Assembly: GCA_003157385.1 (NCBI GenBank)
Contig: PMJJ01000008.1
Span: forward strand, 2,130-42,441
Direction: 5' to 3'
Source: Actinomycetota bacterium
GTDB taxonomy: Bacteria; Actinomycetota; Geothermincolia; Fen-727; Anoxymicrobiaceae
DNA length: 40,312 bases
Shown: positions 17,785 to 26,189 of the stretch, one piece after another
Layout of the letters: the number at the start of each line of letters is the position of its first letter
How positions within the stretch are numbered: the stretch's first letter is position 1
The notes under the pieces: generated by a model
Databases searched by the model: none
What the model was told of the DNA's origin: nothing
The model's input: only the letters and a program-made list of their open reading frames with translations
Made by a program: the position numbers and the translations under genes

Positions 17785-19110
17785 CTATCTCTTCTTCAAA
17801 GCCGCGATCTCGGCTTTAGCTTTTCTTACGTACTGTACGTGAGGGATGTAGGCCGGGCAGGTGTACGAGCAGCAGCCGCACTCGAAGCAGTCCATCGTGC
17901 CCCACAACTCCGCCTTTGCCCAGTCTTCCTTCTGTACAGCTTCCACGATGTAGTTCGGCATCAGGTACATCGGGCACGCCTCGACGCACTTGGTGCATCG
18001 CACGCATCCGTGCTCTTCGCGGATATCCACCAGTTCGTCCGTCAGGACGAGCACTCCGGAAGATCCCTTCACCACGTTGGCGATGGGCTCTTCCTGCGCG
18101 AAGCCCGTCATCGGCCCGCCCATGATGAGCTTGACCGGTCCGTCCGTCGTGCCGCCTGCGGCCTCGATCAGCGCCGCCACCGGCGTGCCGATCTTGGCGA
18201 GGAAGTTTGACGGGTTCTTGATGCCCTGGCCCGTCACGGTGAGCACCCTCTCATAGAGCGGCTTGCCCGTGGACGCGGCCTCGTGCATGGCTATCGCGGT
18301 CCCCACATTCTGGACCAGGCAGCCGACCTCGGCCGGCAGCTTGCCCGGCGGGACCTTCCGTCCCGTCACCGCGCTGATGAGCTGCTTCTCCGAGCCTTCG
18401 GGGTACTTGACCTCGAGGATCTCGACCTCGATGTTGGGCTCGCTCGACGCGGCGGAGCGGACCTTCTCGACGGCGTCCATCTTGTTCGCCTCGATACCGA
18501 TCACGCCGCGCTCGGCGCCGACGCCCTTCATGAACAGCTTCAACCCGGCCACCAGGTCGGCCGGCCTCTCCAGCATCAGCCTGTGGTCGCAGGTCAGGAA
18601 CGGCTCGCACTCGCATGCGTTGATGATCACCACGTCGACCGGCTTGTCCTTGGGTGGGCTCAGCTTGACGTGCGTCGGGAACGCAGCGCCTCCCATCCCC
18701 ACCAGGCCGGCGTTCTTGGCGATCGCCTTGATGTCGTCCGCGCTGAGCTCGTCAACAGACTTGCCCGGCTTCGGCTCCCACTTGGGCTGGTTCGCGTCGG
18801 TGGTGATGACCACGCTCTTCACCTTAGCACCGGTGAAGTTCGGGATGTCCTCGATGGCCTTGACGACGCCGGCGACCGAGGAGAACACAGGGGCGGACAC
18901 GAATGCTTCGGTCTCCCCGATCTTCTGTCCCACCGACACCCTGTCCCCCACGGAGACGAGCGGGCTGTTGGGAGCGCCAATGTGCTGATTCAACGGTATT
19001 GTCACTTCAGCAGGAACAGGCGCCTGTTCGATAGCTTTGGAGGAGGCAAGTTGCTTGTTGTAAGGTGGGTGGATGCCTCCTTTGAAGCTTTTATAGCGTG
19101 TTTTTGCCAA
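17785..19110 (-). CDS. rnfC: RnfC-family electron transport subunit (FMN/NADH-type, 2x[4Fe-4S])
   Basis: FKGGIHPPYNKQLASSKAIE, AGLVGMGGAAFPTHVKLSPP, INACECEPFLTCDHRLMLE, CVRCTKCVEACPMYLMP, CFECGCCSYTCPAYIPHVQYVRKAK. Confidence 0.96.
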   Translation of the reverse strand: MAKTRYKSFKGGIHPPYNKQLASSKAIEQAPVPAEVTIPLNQHIGAPNSPLVSVGDRVSVGQKIGETEAFVSAPVFSSVAGVVKAIEDIPNFTGAKVKSVVITTDANQPKWEPKPGKSVDELSADDIKAIAKNAGLVGMGGAAFPTHVKLSPPKDKPVDVVIINACECEPFLTCDHRLMLERPADLVAGLKLFMKGVGAERGVIGIEANKMDAVEKVRSAASSEPNIEVEILEVKYPEGSEKQLISAVTGRKVPPGKLPAEVGCLVQNVGTAIAMHEAASTGKPLYERVLTVTGQGIKNPSNFLAKIGTPVAALIEAAGGTTDGPVKLIMGGPMTGFAQEEPIANVVKGSSGVLVLTDELVDIREEHGCVRCTKCVEACPMYLMPNYIVEAVQKEDWAKAELWGTMDCFECGCCSYTCPAYIPHVQYVRKAKAEIAALKKR

Positions 19111-19123
19111 TCAGACCACCTTC

Positions 19124-19615
19124 CTACTCGGACTTCTTGACTACGAGGCTGGGGAAGCGTGAGGACGCGGCCCAGCGAGCGTAGAGGTAGATTACGTTGA
19201 CCAGCACCAGGATCCACAGGAATATCTCGTACGTCTTGAATATCCCGGCCACCCCGCCGAACGCGTTCACCATTCCGTGCAGCCAGCCGAAAGGTACGTT
19301 CACTGCAAATGTGAGGAACCAGAACCAGATGGCTAGTATGGCCAGCACGATCCTGAAGGCGCCAAGCGGCTCGTTCCAGCCCTTGGGCCTTCCGATCAAC
19401 GCGTAATACAGGTAGACGACCGAGATGAGCGCGAACGCCCACACCACGAGCCAGTTAAGGTCTCGCATGAGCGCCATGCTCCAGGGGTACCTCCAACCCG
19501 AAGTGAAAGCGTGAAACAGGTAGAACCCCGAGTAGAGCGTCAGCGCAAGCACGCCGAGGTATGCCCAGTACATGGACTTTGCCGGTCCTGGAATAAAGAC
19601 CTTCTTCTCCTTCAC
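19124..19615 (-). CDS. Uncharacterised 4-TM integral membrane protein, putative hydrogenase membrane subunit
   Basis: 163 aa with four hydrophobic helices; sits between the hydrogenase large subunit and rnfC, 13 nt from rnfC. Confidence 0.75.
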   Translation of the reverse strand: MKEKKVFIPGPAKSMYWAYLGVLALTLYSGFYLFHAFTSGWRYPWSMALMRDLNWLVVWAFALISVVYLYYALIGRPKGWNEPLGAFRIVLAILAIWFWFLTFAVNVPFGWLHGMVNAFGGVAGIFKTYEIFLWILVLVNVIYLYARWAASSRFPSLVVKKSE

Positions 19616-19627
19616 ACGGACACCCCC

Positions 19628-21205
19628 TTAGACTACTCGGAATTCCTTGACGCTGTTGTTCTCGGGATGGATGATGTGCACCGCGCAGGCGATGCAGGGG
19701 TCGAACGACCGCACGCACCTGACGACGTTGATCGGGTTGTTTACGTCGGGCACCGGGATGCCGATGAGAGAATTCTCGATCGGTCCCCTGACGCCGCTCT
19801 TGTCGCGGGGCGAGCCGTTCCACGTGGTGGGCACGACCGCCTGGTAGTTCCCGGTCTTTCCGCCGCTGATGGTGATCCAGTGCCCGAGCGCCCCACGAGG
19901 ACCTTCCACCAGTCCCATGCCGTTGGAGCTGTTCGGGATCTGCTTGCCCTTGGGGTCCCAGATGTCGCTGCCGATTCCCAGCGTGAGCTGGTCCAGCCAC
20001 TTGTCCATCTCCAGGGACACGAGCAGGGCCTCGACCGCGCGCGCGCCGATCCTCGGGATGATCCCGAACTTCACGGGCGGCGTCAGTACGCCGATGGCCG
20101 TGGCCAGCGCCATGAACACCGGGTCCTTCTTTATCAGCTGTCGCGCCAGCGGACCGACCTCCATCGGCTTGCCGTTGTAGCGAGGAGCCTTCAGGAACGA
20201 GTACGCTCCCGACTTGGTGACCTGGGGCTCGGTCTTGCCCACGGCGGGCTTGAGGCCTTCGGTCGAGTCGTTGTACCAGGAGTACTTGACCGACTCTGTT
20301 ATCTGCTGGTTGTTGAACGCGCTGGGTGTGAGATTGTAGTTCTCGATGATGCCCGACGGGAAGTACTTGTCCGTCCCCGCCTGGTTCTGGTCGAACCCGC
20401 CGTAGGCCATGAAGTTGCCGCCCGAGTCGCCGGCCTTGATGAACGCCGAGTAGGCCGGCATCGTCGCGACGGCCTTGACGTCCGCCACGTACACGTCGGC
20501 GATCCAGGCCTGCAGGTCGTGCAGCCTCGAGCGGAACGCCGCGATGTTGGTCAGTGTCGGTGGGGTGGTTACTCCACCCGGGATCGTGCCCACGAACGAA
20601 GGCATGCGGCCGTAGAAGATGGTCAGCATCTCCTGGGCTTTCTTGCGCATCTCGAACGCCTGCACGTAGTGTCCCACCAGCTCGGTCGCCAGGTTGGCGT
20701 CGCCCGGTCCTCCCGGCTCGCCGATGTAGTCCGGCGACGCATAGCGGGGCAGGAACGGGTACAGGTCGTTGTTCTTCGCCAGGACGGCGATATTGGCCTG
20801 CAGCAGCTTGAGCGCCGGATCCGTACCGCTGTACTTCAGCACCGCGGTGACATCGACGTAGTCGAGCGCCACCAGGTGGTAGAAGTGCAGGATGTGCGAC
20901 TGGATGTAGTTCGCGCCCAGTGCCAGGTTTCGGATCAGCCTCGCGTTGTTGGGGAGTTTTACCCCCATCGCCGAGTCGAGGTTGTAAGAAGCCGCTGTGC
21001 CGTGCACCAGCGGGCAGACGCCGCATATGCGCTCCATGACCTGCTGCGCGTCCCAGGGATGCTTCCCTTGGATGAGCATCTCGTAGCCGCGGAACATGGT
21101 GCCCGATGACCAGGCATCTGTGACCACGCCATTGGAGACCTCTACGTCGATGCGCAGGTGGCCTTCAATCCTGGTTACGGGGTCAATGCTTATTACTTGC
21201 GCCAC
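19628..21205 (-). CDS. [NiFe] hydrogenase large subunit (group 1-type)
   Basis: IDPVTRIEGHLRIDVEV, MERICGVCPLVHG (L1), C-terminal DPCIACAVH|IIHPENNSVKEFRVV (L2 motif plus 15-aa cleavable extension). Confidence 0.97.
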   Translation of the reverse strand: MAQVISIDPVTRIEGHLRIDVEVSNGVVTDAWSSGTMFRGYEMLIQGKHPWDAQQVMERICGVCPLVHGTAASYNLDSAMGVKLPNNARLIRNLALGANYIQSHILHFYHLVALDYVDVTAVLKYSGTDPALKLLQANIAVLAKNNDLYPFLPRYASPDYIGEPGGPGDANLATELVGHYVQAFEMRKKAQEMLTIFYGRMPSFVGTIPGGVTTPPTLTNIAAFRSRLHDLQAWIADVYVADVKAVATMPAYSAFIKAGDSGGNFMAYGGFDQNQAGTDKYFPSGIIENYNLTPSAFNNQQITESVKYSWYNDSTEGLKPAVGKTEPQVTKSGAYSFLKAPRYNGKPMEVGPLARQLIKKDPVFMALATAIGVLTPPVKFGIIPRIGARAVEALLVSLEMDKWLDQLTLGIGSDIWDPKGKQIPNSSNGMGLVEGPRGALGHWITISGGKTGNYQAVVPTTWNGSPRDKSGVRGPIENSLIGIPVPDVNNPINVVRCVRSFDPCIACAVHIIHPENNSVKEFRVV

Positions 21206-22362
21206 TATTTCTCACCACCTTCGGCCTCTTCAGGCTTGCTTCCTAGTTGTTTGTACAGGTAATGGGCCCCTATGCCGACCGCGGTAGCGCCGGCGGCCAC
21301 CCACCCGAGTACGTCCGTCGATGGCGAGATGCCCGCGAAGTTGACGTTGGGCAGAGGCTGGTAGAGCGGGGACAGGTCCTTGTAGAACTGGGGTGATGCG
21401 CACCCGTGGCACGGGGCGTTGGCGCCCACGCACCAGTTGACCGCCGAGTTCCAGCGGCGGGTCGGGCAGTCAGCGTAAGTGACCGGCCCTTTACAGCCCT
21501 GCTTGAACATGCAGAGCTTCATGTCGGGGTTCTGGTCGTTCCAGTCTTCCAGGAAGAGGCCCGCGTCGAACGCGGCGCGCCTCTCGCAGTTCTCGTGGAT
21601 GAGCTGGCCGAAGAACGTCTTCGACATCAAGTTGCTGTTGAGGTCCAGCGGCTTGCCTCCCGGGAGCACCTTCAGGGCGATCAGCGCCTGCAGCGCGGTC
21701 CCCAGGAACCAGTCCGGATGCGACGGGCACCCGCCGACGTTGACCATCGGCTTCTTGGGGTCGATCTGCGCGACGATGTCGCTCACCTTGGTCGCCCCCG
21801 TGACACCCGCGTTGGCCGCCGGTATCCCGCCGAACGACGCGCAGTTGCCGTTCGCGATGACGGCCGCCGCGCCGGGCACGAGCTCCTGCATCCACTCGTG
21901 GACTGTCTTGTCTGCGGGGACCTGAACGGAGGTCCCATCCAGGTTCTTCTTCTTGGTGTCGTTCAGGCCGAACGTGCAGTAATCACCATTCTCGCTGAGC
22001 GGGATCGGACCCTCGACCACCAGGACGTAGATGCCCTTTCCGGCCTTGGCCGCGGCTACCGTGTCGTTGATCGCCTGAACCGCCGTCTGTCCGGTACCGC
22101 CCATCACGTTCGGATGATAGCGAACCGAGAGCTTGTCGAGCACTACCTCAGCGACTCCCGGATAGTTGGAGTTCAGGAACGAGACCGAGCACCCCGTGCA
22201 GTTCTGTCCCTGTATCCAGATTATCGGGGGTTTCCCGCTGGTGGAAAGCTGCTCTAGAGCTTTCGCCAGTTGCGGGATCATCGCTTCCGACAGGCCTAAT
22301 AGGGCCGCCGTTGCGCCAGCGTGCTTCAAGAACTGGCGCCTGGTTACCATTTTACCCGTCAA
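21205..22362 (-). CDS. [NiFe] hydrogenase small subunit, Tat signal and C-terminal TM anchor
   Basis: TTG start with AGGAGGTGA; twin-arginine RRQFLK; IIWIQGQNCTGCSVSFLN; GNCASFGGIPAANAG; GGCPSHPDWFLGT; HENCERRAAFDAG; ADCPTRRWNSAVNWCVGANAPCHGC; terminal VLGWVAAGATAVGIGAHYLY. Confidence 0.97.
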   Translation of the reverse strand: MTGKMVTRRQFLKHAGATAALLGLSEAMIPQLAKALEQLSTSGKPPIIWIQGQNCTGCSVSFLNSNYPGVAEVVLDKLSVRYHPNVMGGTGQTAVQAINDTVAAAKAGKGIYVLVVEGPIPLSENGDYCTFGLNDTKKKNLDGTSVQVPADKTVHEWMQELVPGAAAVIANGNCASFGGIPAANAGVTGATKVSDIVAQIDPKKPMVNVGGCPSHPDWFLGTALQALIALKVLPGGKPLDLNSNLMSKTFFGQLIHENCERRAAFDAGLFLEDWNDQNPDMKLCMFKQGCKGPVTYADCPTRRWNSAVNWCVGANAPCHGCASPQFYKDLSPLYQPLPNVNFAGISPSTDVLGWVAAGATAVGIGAHYLYKQLGSKPEEAEGGEK

Positions 22363-22461
22363 GAACCTTCACCTCCTGATGGTCTGACACGTTTACTGAT
22401 TCTTATTCCGCCTGCTCGCGCAGGGATAAGGACGGATAGAAAGTGATGCTGAGCCCTTGAA

Positions 22462-22474
22462 TACAGATTGTATG
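22462..22474. promoter_or_regulatory. Dyad ATACA-GAT-TGTAT in the hydrogenase leader, possible operator
   Basis: Perfect 5-bp arms with 3-nt spacer, 100 bp upstream of the small-subunit start. Confidence 0.25.
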
Positions 22475-22594
22475 TACGAGCCAAAAGTCAAAATAAAGCG
22501 GTTCCTTAAATCTTATCGAAGCACATCGACCAGATGCCGAAGGAAGTGCTCGCCATCTCCACCTTGGGGAACCCAGCGCCCCTCAAATCGCACG

Positions 22595-22625
22595 ATTATA
22601 ATCATTAGAAGCGCGTTCTTGTCAA
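22595..22625 (-). promoter_or_regulatory. Candidate promoter for the hydrogenase operon
   Basis: Minus strand TTGACA (22625-22620), 19-nt spacer, TATAAT (22600-22595). Consensus hexamers, long spacer. Confidence 0.35.
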
Positions 22626-22804
22626 CACGTCCCACGTCCATCTGGCGAGACCACTCGGGGAGCACGTTTAACGGGGCCCGATCTGCTCCGCAATCGCACC
22701 CGCCGGCGCGAGATCGAGCCGTGAGAGTCTGCCCCTCGGCGGCAGCGGCCCCTCCCATCGCCACGCGCCCGTCCTATAATGATTTCAGATATAATTGATT
22801 ACCG

Positions 22805-23110
22805 ATGCTAATGGTAGAGAGGAACGAGAAGTTGGATGAAACCTTCGGCCTGGTCCTCTTCGAGTCGACATCCCAGGCCCTGAAGACTGAGAAAGAGTTG
22901 AGGTCCGCGGGAGTGGCCTGCGCGGTCATACCCACGCCGCTCGAGTTCTCCTCCGGCTGCGGCATAGCGCTGTTGATCTCCGAGGCGGAGATGGACGCCG
23001 CCTCGTCCGCCCTCGAAGGGTGCACCGGGCACAGGTTGAAACATCCGTATGTCCGGGATCGAACGGCGCGGCGTCGGCCAGGCGAGGTGGAGGGGGAATC
23101 TATTGAGTGA
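22805..23110 (+). CDS. DUF3343 domain protein (putative Se/S carrier-like)
   Basis: FGLVLFESTSQALKTEKELRSAGVACAVIPTPLEFSSGCGIALLISEAE; directly upstream of selD. True start may be the TTG near 22832, which has a better ribosome-binding site. Confidence 0.82.
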   Translation: MLMVERNEKLDETFGLVLFESTSQALKTEKELRSAGVACAVIPTPLEFSSGCGIALLISEAEMDAASSALEGCTGHRLKHPYVRDRTARRRPGEVEGESIE

Positions 23111-24155
23111 GGACATCAAGCTGACGAGCTTCGCGCGGATGGCGGGTTGCGCCGCCAAGCTCGGTCCGGCGCACCTCGACGAAGTCCTGGGAAGGCTGCC
23201 GGAGGAGAAAGCCCCCCAGCTGCTGTCCTCCATCCACAGTGGCGAGGACGCGGGCTTATACCTCCTGCAGGACGATCTGGTGCTGGTGCAGACGGTCGAC
23301 TTCTTCCCCCCCATCGTCGACGACCCCTATACCTTCGGGCAGATCGCCGCCGCCAACGCCCTCTCGGACATCTACGCCATGAACGCGAAGCCACTCACCG
23401 CGATGAACCTGGCGGCGTTCCCCTGCGGGCTCGACAAGTGTCACCTGGAGGCGATCCTGCTCGGCGGGTACGACAAGGTGCACGAGGCGGGCGCGATCGT
23501 GATAGGGGGCCACACCATTGAGGACGACGAGCCCAAGTACGGTCTGGCGGTGCTGGGAACCGCGAAGGTCGACGAGATCACGACCCTGCGCGGGGCCCTG
23601 GCCGGCGACGCTCTCATCCTCACCAAGCCGATAGGGACCGGGATAATGACCACGGCCCACAAGGCGGGCATGGCCGGCGAGGCGATCGATGTGGTGATCG
23701 AGTCCATGCGGGAGCTCAATGCCGCATCCGCGTCGACCATCTCATCGAGGGACGTGCACGCCATGACCGACGTCACCGGCTTCGGCCTGGCCAGGCACCT
23801 CTACGACATGATGAAGGCCAGCGGCGTCGCGGCGGAGCTGTGGGCGAAGGAGGTCCCCCTGTTTCCCGAAGTTCTCGCCATGCTGGGTCTCGGCATGGCG
23901 GCGCGCTCGAGCGTGTACGAGAGCCTGAGCGAAGGGAAGGTCGAGGTGGACACGGGCGGGGTGGACGAGCTTCTGGTCCAGTGCATGTTCGACCCGCAGA
24001 CGTCCGGCGGACTGCTGGCCGCCGTACCCCCCGAGCAGGCGGACGAGATCGTCGCCGCCCTGCAGGCGGGCCCGGCACTCCAGGCCGCAGTGGTGGGCAG
24101 GGTCTACGCGTCAGACTTGGCTAAGGTGACCATCAAACATTCGAAGGAAGGCTGA
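23103..24155 (+). CDS. selD: Selenide, water dikinase SelD (Cys form)
   Basis: IKLTSFARMAGCAAKLGP, VQTVDFFPPIVDDPYTFGQIAAANALSDIYAMNAKPLTAMNLAAFP, ATGGHTI-like VIGGHTIEDDEPKYGLAVLG, MTDVTGFGLARHLYDM, DPQTSGGLL. Start may be TTG 23103 or ATG 23049. Confidence 0.96.
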   Translation: MSEDIKLTSFARMAGCAAKLGPAHLDEVLGRLPEEKAPQLLSSIHSGEDAGLYLLQDDLVLVQTVDFFPPIVDDPYTFGQIAAANALSDIYAMNAKPLTAMNLAAFPCGLDKCHLEAILLGGYDKVHEAGAIVIGGHTIEDDEPKYGLAVLGTAKVDEITTLRGALAGDALILTKPIGTGIMTTAHKAGMAGEAIDVVIESMRELNAASASTISSRDVHAMTDVTGFGLARHLYDMMKASGVAAELWAKEVPLFPEVLAMLGLGMAARSSVYESLSEGKVEVDTGGVDELLVQCMFDPQTSGGLLAAVPPEQADEIVAALQAGPALQAAVVGRVYASDLAKVTIKHSKEG

Positions 24156-24156
24156 C

Positions 24157-24756
24157 ATGGAACCCGACATCGATTGCACCGGGCTGCTCTGCCCCGAGCC
24201 GGTGATACGGACCAAGAGCCGGCTGGAGAAAGGGCCGGACCCCTTCACCGTGCTGGTGGACAACGAGACGGCGCGCGACAATGTCACCAGGTTCGCGAAA
24301 ACGATGGGCTGTGAGGTCGGCGTGGAAGCGACAGGCGGGGGCTGGCTGGTCTCCGTCACTCCCTCACCGGCCGGCGGGACCGTGGTCCAGGCAGCGCCGG
24401 AAGGCGAGGGGCCATCCGCTAGGCAGACCGTGTTCCTACTGACGGGCGACGAGATCGGCAGGGGCGAGCCGGAACTGGGGCGCACGCTGATGAAGATGTT
24501 CCTGTTCGCGGCGGCCGAGAGCGACAGCCCGCCCGCTACCCTTATACTCATGAACAGCGGCGTCAGGCTCGTGACCGAAAACGAGGAGACGGCCGCCAGC
24601 GTGAAGAGGCTCGAGCAGGCCGGAACCGAGGTCCTGGTGTGCGGGACCTGTCTCGACTACTACGGCCTCAAGGAGGCGCTGAAGGCGGGCACCGTAAGCA
24701 ACATATACGAGATACAGGGCAAGCTCATTGGCGCGAGCCTGCTCGTTTCCCTATAA
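24157..24756 (+). CDS. yedF: Sulfurtransferase-like selenium metabolism protein YedF
   Basis: DCTGLLCPEPVIRTKSRLEKG (TusA-like) and C-terminal VCGTCLDYYGLKEALKAGTVSNIYEIQ. Confidence 0.9.
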   Translation: MEPDIDCTGLLCPEPVIRTKSRLEKGPDPFTVLVDNETARDNVTRFAKTMGCEVGVEATGGGWLVSVTPSPAGGTVVQAAPEGEGPSARQTVFLLTGDEIGRGEPELGRTLMKMFLFAAAESDSPPATLILMNSGVRLVTENEETAASVKRLEQAGTEVLVCGTCLDYYGLKEALKAGTVSNIYEIQGKLIGASLLVSL

Positions 24757-24766
24757 TTAGTGCACT

Positions 24767-26173
24767 ATGAATCCCCCCGACAATAACGCAAGAGGACTCC
24801 TGCGCCTCATACCGCAGGTGAACGAGTTGGCCGCAGAAGCGGAGCAGGCTCCAGGCTGCGGCGGCGTCCCGCGTCAGGTGATAACGCGGGCGGCCCGCGA
24901 GCTCACCGAACGTCTCCGGCTCGACATACTGGCGGGTCGGGATCTCTCGGATGAGGATCTCTCGATGGAGAAGCTCGCCGGCGAGGTCGGCGCGGCCGCC
25001 GCCAGGCTGATGCGGCCGTCGCTGCGAAGAGTCATCAACGCGACCGGGGTGGTGCTCCACACCAACCTCGGCCGGTCTCCCCTTTCGCCCGACGCGCTCG
25101 CCGCGGTGCTGGCTGCGTCGGAGGGTTACTGCAACCTGGAGTACGACGTCCAGGCCGGGGAACGCTCCTCGAGACAGGCGCACGTGGAGGACCTGCTGCG
25201 GTCACTGACCGGGGCGGCCGCCGCCTTCGCCGTGAACAACAACGCTGCGGCCGTCCTGCTGGTCCTGACCGCGCTCGCCAGGGAGCGCGACGTCATCGTC
25301 TCCCGGGGCGAGCTGGTCGAGATCGGCGACTCGTTCAGGCTGCCCGACATCATGCACCAGAGCGGGGCGCGACTGGTGGAGGTCGGCACGACCAACAGGA
25401 CCAGGCCATCCGACTACCTGAACGCGATCGGGCCGGACACGGCCCTCATCATGAAGATACACCAGAGCAACTTCCGCATCGTGGGCTACAGCGAGGACGT
25501 ATCGCTGGCGGAGCTGGTAGCGATCGGCAGGCAGCAGTTCGTCCCGGTGGTCGAGGACATGGGCAGCGGCTGTCTGGCCGACCTCGCGCCCGCGGGCCTT
25601 GCCGGCGAGCACACCGCCGCGCAGAGCATCGAGGCGGGGGCCGACCTGGTGACCTTCAGCGGCGACAAGCTGCTGGGCGGGCCGCAGGCCGGCATCATCA
25701 TCGGCTCGTCGGACTACATGGAGTCGGTTCGCAAACACCCGCTGGCGCGGGCGGTGCGCATCGACAAGATGTCTGTTGCCGCCCTGGAGGCCACGCTGCG
25801 CGCGTACCTCGATCCCGAGAAAGCCTTCGCGGACATCCCCGCCCTGCGGATGCTGTCCGAGCCCGCGGACGCGGTCCGCGCCCGGGCGCGTCGCCTCAAG
25901 CGCATGCTGGGCACGACTTGCGAGGTCGCCTGCGAGATAGTCAGCGAGGAGTCGCGTGCGGGCGGTGGGTCGCTTCCCGTAGCCGACATACCGACATGGT
26001 GCCTGCGCCTGACGCACGCCTCCCGGCCGGCAGAGGCGCTGGAGCAGGAGCTGCGAGCCGCCGACACCCCGGTCCTGGGGCGGGTCAAAGACGGTGCGCT
26101 TCTTCTCGACCTGCGAACCGTCGCCGACGCCGAACTCCCCGCGCTGGCGAAAGCGATTCGGGACCTCGACTGA
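24767..26173 (+). CDS. selA: L-seryl-tRNA(Sec) selenium transferase SelA
   Basis: [39 protein letters not shown]-lysine motif, [22 protein letters not shown]. Confidence 0.96.
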   Translation: MNPPDNNARGLLRLIPQVNELAAEAEQAPGCGGVPRQVITRAARELTERLRLDILAGRDLSDEDLSMEKLAGEVGAAAARLMRPSLRRVINATGVVLHTNLGRSPLSPDALAAVLAASEGYCNLEYDVQAGERSSRQAHVEDLLRSLTGAAAAFAVNNNAAAVLLVLTALARERDVIVSRGELVEIGDSFRLPDIMHQSGARLVEVGTTNRTRPSDYLNAIGPDTALIMKIHQSNFRIVGYSEDVSLAELVAIGRQQFVPVVEDMGSGCLADLAPAGLAGEHTAAQSIEAGADLVTFSGDKLLGGPQAGIIIGSSDYMESVRKHPLARAVRIDKMSVAALEATLRAYLDPEKAFADIPALRMLSEPADAVRARARRLKRMLGTTCEVACEIVSEESRAGGGSLPVADIPTWCLRLTHASRPAEALEQELRAADTPVLGRVKDGALLLDLRTVADAELPALAKAIRDLD

Positions 26174-26189
26174 TCCATCGGAGGACTGC

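Noticed and set aside
19628-19690. Possible NiFeSe-type hydrogenase given the adjacent Sec machinery
   Set aside because: The large-subunit C-terminal motif is DPCIACAVH with Cys codons; no in-frame TGA.
19455-21109. Two >500-aa alternative-frame ORFs across the hydrogenase large subunit
   Set aside because: Overlap the unambiguous hydrogenase coding frame; GC-driven open frames.
22513-22764. 83-aa minus-strand ORF in the hydrogenase/selenium intergenic region
   Set aside because: No ribosome-binding site or family evidence; overlaps the candidate promoter.
23130-23170. Possible Sec-containing SelD
   Set aside because: The active-site position reads GCAAK with a Cys codon, not TGA.
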